Of a stretch of DNA of 64,000 nt, positions 38,276-47,916 are shown in pieces (position 1 is the first letter of the stretch; the number at the start of each line of letters is the position of its first letter). This stretch comes from Citreimonas salinaria (GTDB taxonomy: Bacteria > Pseudomonadota > Alphaproteobacteria > Rhodobacterales > Rhodobacteraceae). Below the pieces are notes generated by a model that searched no databases, was not told where the DNA came from, and saw nothing but the letters and a program-made list of their open reading frames with translations. The stretch covers positions 248,001-312,000 of the forward strand of contig NZ_FNPF01000003.1 of assembly GCF_900107235.1 (NCBI RefSeq), in the 5' to 3' direction. The position numbers and the translations under genes were made by a program.

Positions 38276-40798
38276 ATGACGCGGCTCGAGGCCTATCACG
38301 GCAAGCGCGACTTCGAAGTCACGCCCGAGCCGCGCGATGGCGGTCGGGCGGACGGTCTCGCCCCAGTCTACTCGATGCAGAACCACGACGCGACGCGGCT
38401 GCACTGGGACCTGCGGCTGGAATACGACGGAGTGCTGCTCAGTTGGGCCATCACGCGCGGCCCCTCACTCGACCCGGCCGACAAGCGGCTGGCGGTCCAG
38501 ACCGAGGATCACCCGATGAGCTATCTCGACTTCGAGGGCACGATCCCCAAGGGCAATTACGGCGCGGGCACGGTGATGCTGTGGGATGTCGGTCACTGGC
38601 AGCCGCTGTCGGACGTCGCCAAGGGGCTGAAGAAAGGCCACCTGTCGTTCGTGCTGCACGGGCTGCGGATGACCGGACGGTGGGACATGATCCGCCTCAA
38701 GCCCGAAGGCAAGCGCGTCAACTGGCTGCTGGTCAAGCACGAGGACGCCGCCGCCCACGGCCCCGATCCGGTCAAGCGCTACACCACCAGCGTCGCCACC
38801 CGCCGCACGATGGATGCCATTGCCGAAGACGCGCCCACGGCGCCGCCGCCCCCGCGCAAGACCGCCCTGCCCCGCTGGCGCCAGCCTCAGCTTGCCACGC
38901 TGACGGACCGTCTTGGCGATCCCGAGCAGCGCTGGCACGAACTGAAGTTCGACGGCTATCGCGCGCTGGTCGCCGTCGGCAAGGGTGGTGCCCGCATCTA
39001 CACGCGCAACGGCCACGACTGGACCGACAGGTTCCTGCCGCTGGTTCCCGCGTTCGAGGAGTTGCCCTGCGACGCAGCACTGATCGACGGCGAGATCACC
39101 GTGGGCGCGGGCCTTTATGGCTTCGGCCGCCTGCAGAAGGCGATCAAGCTGGGTGGGCCGTTCCACTTTCACGCCTTCGACCTGCTGAAGCGCGACGGCG
39201 AAGACCTGACGGGCCTGCCGCTGACCAACCGCCGCGCGGCTCTTGAGGAGTTGTTCACCGACACGCCCCCGCTGGGGCTGCTTCAATTGTCGCCGGTCCT
39301 GCGCGGCGACGCCTCGGACGCTTTCGACCGGGTCTGCCACACCGGCGGCGAGGGGCTGATCTCGAAGCGGATGGACGCTCCCTATCGCGGCGGACGCTCG
39401 ACCGCCTGGGAAAAGATCAAGTGCATCAAGCGCGACGAGTTCGTGGTGATCGGCTGGCAGGACTCGGACAAGAAGGGCCGGCCCTTCGCCTCGCTCGCGC
39501 TGGGGATCGAGGAAGCTGGCGAGATGGTCTATGCCGGCAAGATCGGCACCGGCTGGGATGCCGACACGATGGACGAGATCGCCGCCCGGCTGAAGCCGCT
39601 GGCGCGCAAGACCGCGCCCGCCCCGGTGCCCGCCGCCGAAGCGCGCGGCATGAACTGGGTCACGCCGCGGCTGGTCGTCGAAGTGCGCTACGCCGAAGTG
39701 ACGGAGGACGGCCGCCTGCGCCATCCCAGCTTCGAAGGCCTGCGCGAGGACAAGCCGGCCGACCAGGTTCGCCGCGATCCGCCCACGGCTGCGCTGGAGA
39801 CGGCGGCGGAAACCAAGCCGAAGGCGCGCGGCTCCGCCCCCGCCAAGCCCCAGCGCAGCACGAAGGCAGCGGCAGTTGCGGACGCGGGAGACAAGCGCGC
39901 GACGACGGCCGCGAACGGGCGGGTGACGATCGCCGGCATCTCGCTCAGCTCGCCCGACCGGCGGGTCTTTCCGCAGGCCCGCCACACCAAGCGCGACGTG
40001 GCCGAGTACTACGCCCGCGCAGCCGACCGCATGCTGCGCTTCGCCGGCGACCGACCGCTGTCGCTGGTCCGCCTGCCTGAGGGGCTGGAGGGCGAACGGT
40101 TCTTCCAGAAGCACGCCGGCAAGGGCTTTCCCGACGCGATCCGCACCGTCGAGATCGCCGAGAAGTCGGGCGCAGCCGAATACATGACGGTGCGCGACGC
40201 CGCGGGCCTCGTGGGCGCGGTGCAGATGGGCACGATCGAGTTCCACATCTGGGGCGCGCGGAACGATCGGGTCGAACGCCCCGACCGCATGGTCTTCGAC
40301 CTGGACCCGGATGAAGGGCTGGGCTTCGACGCCGTGAAAGCCGGCGCGTTCGAGATCCGCGACCGCCTGGATGCGCTGGGGCTGCCGAGCTGGCCGTTGC
40401 TGACCGGCGGTAAGGGGGTGCATGTAGTCGTGCCGTTGCGGCGCACCGCCGGGTGGGAAACCGTCTCGCTGTTTTCGCGCATGCTGGCCGAGCTTTGCGC
40501 GCGCGACGCGCCCGAACGCTACACCGCCACGATGTCCAAGGCGAAGCGCAAGGGCCGCATCTTCATCGACTGGCTTCGCAACCAGCGCGGGGCCACGGCC
40601 ATCGCGCCGTGGTCGCTGCGGGCACGCGCCGGTGCGCCGGTCGCCGTGCCGGTGACCTGGACCGAGCTGGAAGCCACCGACCGCGCGAACCTCTTCACCC
40701 TGGACGACGCGCTGAACCGCGATCCCGAGGCCACCCCTCCTCCGGGTCCCGTGTCCCTGTCGGCAGCGGTTCTGAAACGCCTCGAATCCCGGTTGTGA
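38276..40798 (+). CDS. ligD: Multifunctional DNA ligase D, 840 aa
   Basis: End-joining enzyme with domains in the order phosphoesterase, ligase, polymerase (as in Pseudomonas). Residues 1-~170 are the 3'-phosphoesterase (HDATRLHWDLRLE). Residues ~205-500 are the ATP-dependent ligase with KxDG lysine Lys224 (LKFDGYRA). An Ala/Lys linker (505-545) follows, then the primase-polymerase with catalytic FDLDPD (Asp675/Asp677). All three activities look intact. The ATG at 38276 lies within TGACATG, one base after the ku stop. Confidence 0.95.
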   Translation: MTRLEAYHGKRDFEVTPEPRDGGRADGLAPVYSMQNHDATRLHWDLRLEYDGVLLSWAITRGPSLDPADKRLAVQTEDHPMSYLDFEGTIPKGNYGAGTVMLWDVGHWQPLSDVAKGLKKGHLSFVLHGLRMTGRWDMIRLKPEGKRVNWLLVKHEDAAAHGPDPVKRYTTSVATRRTMDAIAEDAPTAPPPPRKTALPRWRQPQLATLTDRLGDPEQRWHELKFDGYRALVAVGKGGARIYTRNGHDWTDRFLPLVPAFEELPCDAALIDGEITVGAGLYGFGRLQKAIKLGGPFHFHAFDLLKRDGEDLTGLPLTNRRAALEELFTDTPPLGLLQLSPVLRGDASDAFDRVCHTGGEGLISKRMDAPYRGGRSTAWEKIKCIKRDEFVVIGWQDSDKKGRPFASLALGIEEAGEMVYAGKIGTGWDADTMDEIAARLKPLARKTAPAPVPAAEARGMNWVTPRLVVEVRYAEVTEDGRLRHPSFEGLREDKPADQVRRDPPTAALETAAETKPKARGSAPAKPQRSTKAAAVADAGDKRATTAANGRVTIAGISLSSPDRRVFPQARHTKRDVAEYYARAADRMLRFAGDRPLSLVRLPEGLEGERFFQKHAGKGFPDAIRTVEIAEKSGAAEYMTVRDAAGLVGAVQMGTIEFHIWGARNDRVERPDRMVFDLDPDEGLGFDAVKAGAFEIRDRLDALGLPSWPLLTGGKGVHVVVPLRRTAGWETVSLFSRMLAELCARDAPERYTATMSKAKRKGRIFIDWLRNQRGATAIAPWSLRARAGAPVAVPVTWTELEATDRANLFTLDDALNRDPEATPPPGPVSLSAAVLKRLESRL

Positions 40799-40888
40799 CT
40801 CACTTTCCGGTGACGGCCGCCCTTAGGCCCGGTTAACGGTTTTCCGCTACTCCCGATCCCACAGCATTTCAAATGTAGGGCAATTCGC

Positions 40889-41197
40889 ATGGGATTTGAG
40901 AAGCGGGCCAACAGGTGGCCAAGCAGCTGGCAGATGATCATCTCGTTCGGCGGCCGCGCAGAATCGGTCGTGGAGGTGCGCAACGTCAGCGCATCGGGAA
41001 TGAAGTGCGCGGGCCGAGCCGAGGCCAGGCCTGGCGAGCGTGTGCAGTTCGGCATCATGGGCCAGAAGGTGACGGGCTACGTAGTGCGCCAGGGCGCGGA
41101 CGACTTCGCCATCTCCTTCCTGCGCCCGCTGACGGACGCGCAACTGCACTGCCTGCGCCAATTCCGCAGGCTTCCCGTGTCCGAGAAGCAGTTCTGA
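40889..41197 (+). CDS. Small PilZ-like domain protein, 102 aa
   Basis: Short single-domain protein resembling PilZ, the c-di-GMP receptor fold. It has a basic N-terminus (FEKRANRW) in place of a clean RxxxR, and VRNVSASGMKCAG matching the (D/N)xSxxG strand. Binding ability is uncertain because the RxxxR is imperfect. ATG at 40889 with AGGG upstream. The CHASE2-EAL protein 2.4 kb away is a c-di-GMP enzyme candidate, but no operon links them. Confidence 0.7.
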   Translation: MGFEKRANRWPSSWQMIISFGGRAESVVEVRNVSASGMKCAGRAEARPGERVQFGIMGQKVTGYVVRQGADDFAISFLRPLTDAQLHCLRQFRRLPVSEKQF

Positions 41198-41247
41198 CGA
41201 TCGGCCCGGGCCACTATGCGCGGTGCGCCACGGCAGAGGCTGCGGCG

Positions 41248-41272
41248 CCCCTGCCATGTGACCCGGCAGGGG
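41248..41272 (+). terminator. Possible terminator hairpin after the PilZ gene
   Basis: Perfect 8-bp stem CCCCTGCC / GGCAGGGG with a 9-base loop in the 257-bp gap before the cardiolipin synthase gene. No T-run, so it is tentative. The rest of the gap shows nothing recognised. Confidence 0.4.
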
Positions 41273-41454
41273 TGCTCCAGCACCGTCCTGATCACCTGCG
41301 CGCCGGATCGGCGTCGTCGCACGATCCTTGCATGCCGCGCGGGACTGTGTGACGTCGCAGCTGACGTGTCGGATTGCCGCCTTCCGGTTTGACACTCCGC
41401 GGCGGCGCGACGACCCTCTGCGACAACGACGACCGCAAGGCGCAGAGAGGACGC

Positions 41455-42855
41455 GTGACAGGCTATTTGACTGCATTGACCGGCGTCGCGCTTATCGCCG
41501 CGGCCGCCTACTGCGTCTGGAGCGCGGTGTCTTCGGCGCGCACACCGCAAGGCGCGCTTGCGTGGACGATCTTTCTCGTTGCGGCGCCCTGGGTGGCTGT
41601 GCCCGCCTACGTGGTCTTCGGCCAGCACAAGCTGCGCGGGCAACGCCTGTCGCACCGCCACACTCTGGCGCTCACGGAGAACGCGAATCTGCCGGTGCCC
41701 GGAACCGCGCCCGCAACGTCGGACCGGATGCGGATCTTCTCGAGGCTCGCGGGCCTGCCGGTCCTGCGCGGCAACAGCGCCGAGCTTCTGATCGACGGCC
41801 ACGCCACGTTCGATGCGATCTTCCGGGCCATCGACGGCGCGCACGACTACGTGCTGGTGCAGTTCTACACCATCGCCGACGACGGGCTGGGCCAGGACTT
41901 CGCCGACAGGCTCATCGCTGCCGCCGCCCGAGGCGTGACGGTGCGGCTACTGTGCGACCGGGTCGGCAGCCACAATCTGCCCCGCGCCTACTGGCGCCGA
42001 CTCGTCGACGCCGGCGTTCACTTCCCAGACCCGCGCACGACCCTGCACCGGGCCTCGCGCAGCCGCGTCAACTTCCGCAACCATCGCAAGACGGTGATCG
42101 TCGACGGGCAATGGGCAACCTTGGGCGGGCACAACGTGACCGACCTGTATCTGGGTCTCGATCCGGGGATGGGGCATTGGCGCGATACCCACATCGCTCT
42201 AAAGGGACCCGTCGTGTCGCAGATCCAGCTCGGCTTTGTGCAGGACTGGCACTGGCAGACGGGCGAGATGCTGGAACGGCTGGACTGGAGCCCGGATGTG
42301 ATCGCCGAAGGCGTGGATGCGGTCACCGTGCTGATGGGGCCGACGGACGACTTCGACACCGGGGCGCTGTTCTTCTTTTCGGCGATCATGCGGGCGCGGC
42401 ACAGGGTCTGGATCGCGACACCCTACGTGGTGCCGGATTTCGACACGCTGTCGGCCCTGAAATGCGCGGCGCTTGACGGCTGCGACGTGCGCCTGCTGGT
42501 GCCCGCGCGCATCGACCACTACCTGCCCTGGCTGGCCGCCTTCGCGTTCTACGACGAACTGCGCCAGGCGGGCGTTCGGATCTACCGCTATTGCGACGGG
42601 TTCCAGCACCAGAAAGTGGTTCTGATCGACGACGACCTGGCCTCGATCGGGACCGCGAATCTGGACAACCGCTCCTTCCGCCTCAACTTCGAGACCATGG
42701 TCATGATCGAGGATACCGAGTTTGCCGCCCGCACCGACGCGATGCTGCGGGAGGACATGAAAGCCACCGACCTTCTGGAGACGCCGCTGAGCCATCAACC
42801 GCTGGTGATGCGGATCGGTGCGCGCCTCGCACGGCTGCTGGCGCCGGTGCTGTGA
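41455..42855 (+). CDS. cls: Phospholipase D-family cardiolipin synthase, 466 aa
   Basis: Inner-membrane enzyme condensing phosphatidylglycerols to cardiolipin. Two N-terminal membrane helices (LTALTGVALIAAAAY and AWTIFLVAAPWVAVPAYVVF), then two intact HKD motifs: NHRKTVIVDGQWATLGGHN and HQKVVLIDDDLASIGTANLD. The GTG at 41455 has AGAGAGGA; an upstream in-frame ATG gives a non-membrane leader and was rejected. The stop overlaps the ATG of the EEP gene by one base, so the two are one unit. Confidence 0.9.
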   Translation: MTGYLTALTGVALIAAAAYCVWSAVSSARTPQGALAWTIFLVAAPWVAVPAYVVFGQHKLRGQRLSHRHTLALTENANLPVPGTAPATSDRMRIFSRLAGLPVLRGNSAELLIDGHATFDAIFRAIDGAHDYVLVQFYTIADDGLGQDFADRLIAAAARGVTVRLLCDRVGSHNLPRAYWRRLVDAGVHFPDPRTTLHRASRSRVNFRNHRKTVIVDGQWATLGGHNVTDLYLGLDPGMGHWRDTHIALKGPVVSQIQLGFVQDWHWQTGEMLERLDWSPDVIAEGVDAVTVLMGPTDDFDTGALFFFSAIMRARHRVWIATPYVVPDFDTLSALKCAALDGCDVRLLVPARIDHYLPWLAAFAFYDELRQAGVRIYRYCDGFQHQKVVLIDDDLASIGTANLDNRSFRLNFETMVMIEDTEFAARTDAMLREDMKATDLLETPLSHQPLVMRIGARLARLLAPVL

Positions 42856-43535
42856 TGACGCTGCGGATCGTGAGTTACAACATCCGCAAGGCGGTGGGGC
42901 TGGACTGGCGCCGCTCACCCGCGCGGGTGCTGCGCGTGATCGACGGACTCGATCCCGACGTCGCCGTTCTGCAGGAAGCCGACAAGCGGCTGGGCGCGCG
43001 GCCAACGGCGCTGCCGCGCGAGATGATCGAGCGCGAGACCGCGCTGCGGCCGGTCGACCTGTCGCTGGGCGCGGGCGGGATCGGCTGGCACGGCAACGCC
43101 GTGCTCGTGCGCAAGGACCTGCCCGTCGAGGCGCGGATGCGCCTTGTCCTGCCGGGGCTCGAGCCGCGCGGCGCGGTGCTGGTGCGGGTGGGGGGCATTT
43201 GGATCGTCGGGACGCACCTGGGGCTTCTGCGGCGGTGGCGGCAGCTTCAGATGGCGACGATCCTGCGCCATCTCGGGCATGTCGCAAGCCATGCACTGGT
43301 GGCGGGCGACTTCAACGAGTGGTCGATGGCGCGCGGCTTCGAGCCGTGGCAGGACGCGCTGCACGTCGTTGCTCCGGGCCCCTCCTTTCACGCATCCCGC
43401 CCTACCGCGTTTCTGGACCGGTTTGCCCACGGATCGGCGGTGCAGATCCTCGATCACGGGGTCGCCCGCGGCGGGCTGGCGGGCATGGCATCCGATCACC
43501 TGCCGATCTGGGCCGAGGTCCAGCAGGCGCGTTGA
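42855..43535 (+). CDS. Endonuclease/exonuclease/phosphatase (EEP) family protein, 226 aa
   Basis: Mg2+-dependent phosphodiesterase/phosphatase fold: SYNIRKAVG, DVAVLQEAD (metal Glu), VGTHLGL, LVAGDFNEW and SDHLPIWAEV (catalytic His). Frequently coupled to PLD-type cardiolipin synthases, suggesting a membrane-phospholipid role. No signal peptide. It begins within the cls stop codon (TGATG). Confidence 0.88.
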   Translation: MTLRIVSYNIRKAVGLDWRRSPARVLRVIDGLDPDVAVLQEADKRLGARPTALPREMIERETALRPVDLSLGAGGIGWHGNAVLVRKDLPVEARMRLVLPGLEPRGAVLVRVGGIWIVGTHLGLLRRWRQLQMATILRHLGHVASHALVAGDFNEWSMARGFEPWQDALHVVAPGPSFHASRPTAFLDRFAHGSAVQILDHGVARGGLAGMASDHLPIWAEVQQAR

Positions 43536-43568
43536 GCGCGGGGCGGCGACGTTCGCGAGGCACCTGCT

Positions 43569-46337
43569 TCAGCCGCGGCGCGCCACTTGGGTCGCACCGC
43601 CACAGAACGTGTCGATGACCTCCTCGAGAGATTGCGGCTTTCCGTAGAAGTAGCCTTGCGCCTCGACGCATCCCTCGCCCAGCAGGATGTCGGCATGCGC
43701 CCGCGTCTCTACGCCTTCGCAGAGCAGGCACAGGTCCATGTTGCGACACAGGTTGTTGACCGAACGCAGGATTGCCATTGCGTGCGCGTCCGTATCGAGG
43801 TTCTGCACGAAGCTCTTGTCCAGCTTGAGCTTTCGCAGCGGCAGTCGCGACAGGTAGGCAAGCGACGAATAACCCGTTCCGAAATCGTCCAGCGCCCACG
43901 AAACGCCGAGCATCTCGATGTCGCGCATGGACTCGATGATGCAATCCGAAGGCGACATCAGTGCCGTCTCGGTCAACTCGAGCCACAGGCGCGCCGGCGG
44001 GATAGCGCTTTCCGACAGCGCCGATTGCACGTCGTCCAGAATACCGTGGTCCAGCATCTGCAGCGCCGAGACGTTCGCCGCTACGGTCACGTCCGCCGGC
44101 AGAAGCCTTGCGTCCAGCGCCGCCCTGTGCAGCACCCAGCGCCCGATCTGGCGGATGAAGCCGTTGGATTCCGCAACCGCGATGAACTCGTCGGGAAATA
44201 TCCGGCCGAGCGTCGGACTGGTCCAGCGCAGCAGCGCCTCTACCCCGATCAGCCGGCCGTCGCGCATGTCGACCTGCGGCTGGTAAACGAGGCTGAGTTC
44301 CTCCTCGTCGATCGCGGTCCACATGGCGCGCTCGATGTCCCGCGCGCGGGTCTTCCTGCGGGTCTTGTCGGGGTCGTGCCGCGCGATGCGCGATCCGCCG
44401 AATTGCCGTGCTTCGTCCAGCGCGTCCTCGGCCTGGTCCAGCACCGCCTGCGCGGAAAGTTCCGTCCCCTCGCCCGTGTCGAAATAGCCGACGCGGGCCC
44501 CGACCAAGGCGCGCGCATCCGAGAGTTCGTAAGGCCTGGTGACGGATTCGTGGATCTGCTCGGCCAGGTCGGCAGGCGAAGCGTCGCCCAAGGCGCAGGT
44601 GGCGAATAGGGCGAAGGAATCGCCGTCCAGGCGCACTACCGGCGACAGGCGTTCGACGTCGTGAAGCAACCGTCGGACCACCTCGGCCAGCAGAAGGTCG
44701 CCGACGTCCCGGCCCAGCGTCGTATTGATCGTCTTGAACCGATGCAGGTTGAACGCGAAGACGGCGATCCGGCCGTGGTCCAGCAGATGCTGATGCACCA
44801 GCCGCAAGAAGGCCTGTCGTCGCAGCGCGCCGGTTCGCTCGTCATGCGCCGACAGGTAAGCCAGCTTTTCCTCTTGCTTTCGCAGATGCGTGATGTCGCG
44901 GGCGGCGATGGTGGCGATGTACTCCTGTTTTGCGGGGGTTCTCAGCCCGTCGGACAATGCCTCGAGCACGGACGGCGTGACGGTGAACTGAAGAATGCGA
45001 TCTCCCAGCCGGGTCTCGGCAAGCGGCTGCGCGCGCCATGCGCCGGAGCGGTAGCACCGGATCGCATCGCGCGCCGCGTCGGCAAAGGCGACGGGCAGCG
45101 CCGCCTCGCCGCGGCCGATCCCCATCTCCATCGCGCTTTTGCTGGCGGTGCGGACATGCAGCACCTCGTCGAGGATGATGATCGTGTCCGAACTGTCGTT
45201 GAACACCTGCTCGAGCAGCCGCCGGGTGTTTTCGATCTCGACGCGTGCACCGCGAATGACCCAACGACTGATATCGATGGTCTGGCCCAACCGCCACGCT
45301 CCGTAAAGCAGAATGCCGGGATAGAAGGGCGCGGTCGACCACTGTACCGAACTCCGCTGGAACAGCACGAGAGCACCCAACTCGACCGCGATCAGAAAGA
45401 AAGCGGCCTTCGCGATGAACGTCCAGGCGCTGAAGTTTTCATCCCGCCGTTGCAGCAGGACGATGAGAGCGCACAACAGGGCGATGGTGGACAACCCGCC
45501 CCGCCGGGTCGGAACGACTTCCTGCATGAGGGTCTCGGCCGCGAGGGCGTGAATGACGGGCCCCGGGACGATGCCGTGGACGGGCACTGCGAAGTTGTCC
45601 CGCAGTTCGACCGCATGCGCCCCGACAATCACAGACTTTCCGGCGAATGCGTCTGGCGCAACGTCGCCGCGCAGCACGTTGATTGCGGAATGGCTCGGAA
45701 CGGTGTCGGGGCGTAGCGCGTAGTTGACGGCAAAGGCCTCGCCGCGGGGTCCGAATGCCCCGGACAGGTACGATGCGGCCGACGCCATATCCTCGCCCGC
45801 CACTTCGGCGCTGTAGTAGTAGTGCCGAACCAGTCCATCGCCATCGGCGGGCACGTTGACCAGGACAGGCCAACTCAGGTCCAGAAACGGGGCGTGGGGC
45901 ATGTTCGCGCCCAGCGTCTCCGGCCCGGGTCCGCCGATCGTCGCGGGCTGTGCGAAGACCGGAAGATACGTGGCGCCTCCGGCGCGCTCCAGCGCGTCGA
46001 TGAAGCCGAGATCGCCCTGTGGGTCGCCCGCGAAGGCAAAGTCGACGTCGAAAAAGACGTCGCGGGCTCCGGCTTCCGTAAAGCGGTCCAGCAGGGCGCC
46101 GTGCACATTGCGAGGCCAGGGCCACTGGCCCACGGCCTTCAGGCTCTTTTCGTCGATCGCGACGTAGACGACCTGGCCGCTGACAGGTTGCGCGCTCAGG
46201 CCCATGCGCAGGTCACCGATCGCCACATCGAGCGGTGCGAGCAGGTCGAAGAACATGGCGATCCCGACGACAAGGCCGGTCACGACAGCAGGAGTGGCGT
46301 CGGTCAACCGGCTCAGGTTTCCGCTGCCTGAAAGCAT
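43569..46337 (-). CDS. CHASE2 sensor with degenerate GGDEF and intact EAL domain, 922 aa
   Basis: Predicted c-di-GMP phosphodiesterase sensing an extracytoplasmic signal. N-terminal membrane anchor (~17-33), periplasmic CHASE2 (~35-275), two or three membrane helices (~283-352), PAS-like region (~370-485), GGDEF (~490-640) and EAL (~665-910). The GGDEF signature is DGDSF (571-575) and the metal Asp pair is NxH, so diguanylate cyclase activity is probably lost. The EAL side keeps EALLRW (700-705), NVSA, ELTE, DDFGTGYSSL (817-826) and KLDK (838-841). The ATG at 46337 has AGGA eight bases upstream, better than ATG 46346. It follows the FecR-type gene, its likely partner. Confidence 0.88.
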   Translation of the reverse strand: MLSGSGNLSRLTDATPAVVTGLVVGIAMFFDLLAPLDVAIGDLRMGLSAQPVSGQVVYVAIDEKSLKAVGQWPWPRNVHGALLDRFTEAGARDVFFDVDFAFAGDPQGDLGFIDALERAGGATYLPVFAQPATIGGPGPETLGANMPHAPFLDLSWPVLVNVPADGDGLVRHYYYSAEVAGEDMASAASYLSGAFGPRGEAFAVNYALRPDTVPSHSAINVLRGDVAPDAFAGKSVIVGAHAVELRDNFAVPVHGIVPGPVIHALAAETLMQEVVPTRRGGLSTIALLCALIVLLQRRDENFSAWTFIAKAAFFLIAVELGALVLFQRSSVQWSTAPFYPGILLYGAWRLGQTIDISRWVIRGARVEIENTRRLLEQVFNDSSDTIIILDEVLHVRTASKSAMEMGIGRGEAALPVAFADAARDAIRCYRSGAWRAQPLAETRLGDRILQFTVTPSVLEALSDGLRTPAKQEYIATIAARDITHLRKQEEKLAYLSAHDERTGALRRQAFLRLVHQHLLDHGRIAVFAFNLHRFKTINTTLGRDVGDLLLAEVVRRLLHDVERLSPVVRLDGDSFALFATCALGDASPADLAEQIHESVTRPYELSDARALVGARVGYFDTGEGTELSAQAVLDQAEDALDEARQFGGSRIARHDPDKTRRKTRARDIERAMWTAIDEEELSLVYQPQVDMRDGRLIGVEALLRWTSPTLGRIFPDEFIAVAESNGFIRQIGRWVLHRAALDARLLPADVTVAANVSALQMLDHGILDDVQSALSESAIPPARLWLELTETALMSPSDCIIESMRDIEMLGVSWALDDFGTGYSSLAYLSRLPLRKLKLDKSFVQNLDTDAHAMAILRSVNNLCRNMDLCLLCEGVETRAHADILLGEGCVEAQGYFYGKPQSLEEVIDTFCGGATQVARRG

Positions 46338-46423
46338 CTTCGCCATCCTGAAAAAGGTGGTGGTGCGTCGAGGGCCGGGCCAATTTCACCTGAAGGACCC
46401 GGCTTTGGCACCAGAGGGGAAGC

Positions 46424-46455
46424 CCCGCCCGGCCGCTTCGGCGGCCGCGCCGGGC
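46424..46455 (-). other. GC-rich hairpin between the FecR-type and CHASE2 genes
   Basis: CGGCCGC-TTCG-GCGGCCG (plus-strand reading) forms a tight tetraloop stem, with outer GCCCGGC / GCCGGGC able to pair as an alternative. On the transcribed minus strand no U-run follows, so it may be an attenuator or RNA-processing element tuning expression of the downstream CHASE2 gene rather than a full terminator. Confidence 0.4.
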
Positions 46456-46470
46456 GTGGTTTTACTCAGG

Positions 46471-47709
46471 TCACATCCTGGCTTTCAGGAGAAGCGCCTT
46501 CGCGTAATCGTTCATGGCGCCGGAAGCATCTGTGCGCATGTCCGAGCGGCCGTTGCCACCGGAATTGCCGTTCCCGTTGCTGCCGGGACTCCCGTTGCCC
46601 GCGTCATCCGAATTGCCGCTGCCGGAATTGCCGCTCCCGCCGCTGCCGGAGTCTCCGCCTCCGCTCCCGCCGGTATTGTCGGTTCCGGCACCGTCTGGAT
46701 TCCCGTTGCCGTTGCCGCCCGAGCTGCCGTCGCCTCCGGAGTTGCCGTTGCCGCCCGAGCTGCCGCCGCCGGAGTTGCCGTTGCCGCCGGAATTTTCGTT
46801 GCCGCCGCCATCGGGATTGCCATTCCCGTTGCCGCCCGTACTTCCGTTCCCGCCGGCGCTGCCGTTCGTATTACCGTTCCCGGCACCGCCACCGTTACCG
46901 CCACTGTTCCCATTCCCGCTGCCACCGGAGTTTTCGTTCCCGCTGCCATTGCCGCCGCCGTTCCCGTTACCGCCAACGTTTCCATTCCCGTTGCCGCCGG
47001 AATTGCCGCTGCCATTGCCGCCAGGATTGCCGTTGCCGTTTCCGCGCGAGTTCCCGTTATTCCCGAGCCTTCCCTTCGATCCGGCAGCACGCACCGTTGC
47101 GGGTTCGGCCGGCCCCATCTGAGCGCTGATTTCCTCGATGACGTCTGCGGTCGCCGGCGGCGCCTCTCTGACGCTGACGCCGCGGCCGCGCGAAGGCGCA
47201 ACGGTCGCCTGCATTCCGGCGGTCACGCGGGTGGCGCCCGATCCGCCCTCATCGCTGACATCGACCGCGCCCCGGTCGACGCGAACCGATGATTCCATGC
47301 CACCGACCGTTACCTCGAAGGCGGTACCCTTCACGACGGCGGCCAGGTGCGGTGTCTTGACGGTGACGTGCTTGCGCGTCCGCACCTCGACGTCGAGGGC
47401 CACGGCGCCGGTGCGCTGCACGACCTTGGTGTTCACGCCGCCGTTATTCCAAGTGGCGACGGCCGCCAGAGTATCGGGGCGAATGAGAATACGCTCTTCG
47501 CCGCGTGTCAAAAGCACACGTCCCTGCCGCTGGGTCTGTATCCAGCTTGCATTCGGAAGCTCGATCCCGGGGTGCAATGCGCTCCAACTGCGGCCGTCGG
47601 GCGCGTAAAACACGTCTCCGCCGACCTTCTCGACGAGCCATCCCGACGCAAGTGCGTTACTGGCCATCAGGATGAAACCCGCCAGCATACTGATAAAACC
47701 GAATTTCAT
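46471..47709 (-). CDS. Secreted FecR-domain protein with long Gly/Asn low-complexity tail, 412 aa
   Basis: Signal peptide (residues 1-21, SNALA), then a FecR-like beta domain (~30-170) with WIQTQRQGRVLLTRGEERILIRP and VKTPHLAAVVKGTAFEVTV, typical of the periplasmic FecR partners of CHASE2 proteins. From ~216 to ~390 the protein is almost only Gly, Asn and Ser in GNGN/GGNG units, and it ends with a normal-looking helix (MNDYAKALLLKARM). ATG at 47709 with GGAGGA. Probably presents or senses a signal for the CHASE2 domain; a matrix or surface role for the tail is inference. Confidence 0.82.
   Translation of the reverse strand: MKFGFISMLAGFILMASNALASGWLVEKVGGDVFYAPDGRSWSALHPGIELPNASWIQTQRQGRVLLTRGEERILIRPDTLAAVATWNNGGVNTKVVQRTGAVALDVEVRTRKHVTVKTPHLAAVVKGTAFEVTVGGMESSVRVDRGAVDVSDEGGSGATRVTAGMQATVAPSRGRGVSVREAPPATADVIEEISAQMGPAEPATVRAAGSKGRLGNNGNSRGNGNGNPGGNGSGNSGGNGNGNVGGNGNGGGNGSGNENSGGSGNGNSGGNGGGAGNGNTNGSAGGNGSTGGNGNGNPDGGGNENSGGNGNSGGGSSGGNGNSGGDGSSGGNGNGNPDGAGTDNTGGSGGGDSGSGGSGNSGSGNSDDAGNGSPGSNGNGNSGGNGRSDMRTDASGAMNDYAKALLLKARM
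46540..47066 (-). repeat. Degenerate short tandem repeat coding the Gly/Asn tail
   Basis: About 530 bases of imperfect units, mostly 6-15 bases long (plus-strand look: ccgttgccg / ccgccggaattg), encoding GNGN and SGG blocks. Repetitive enough to shrink or grow by slippage while keeping frame in 3-base steps. Confidence 0.8.
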
Positions 47710-47916
47710 CGGAGATCCTCCTGTACAGTCAAATCGGAGTTTGACCGCCAGCGGTAAAGGTTGTGCAAAGCCGCAAGGAAATTGCCGCGCAAATACCGCG
47801 AGAATTCGCGGGAAATGCCGGTCAGATCACGCGCTTCGCCGCGGTGACCGATCGGTCGCGGCCGCGCGCTTGATCCACTGCGCGAAAGGGGGTGGCAGCC
47901 GATTCGCGCCGCCGCG

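Noticed and set aside
46540-47066. CRISPR-like look of short repeated units
   Set aside because: Units are too short and degenerate, there are no uniform spacers, and the stretch is in frame in a Gly/Asn-rich protein.
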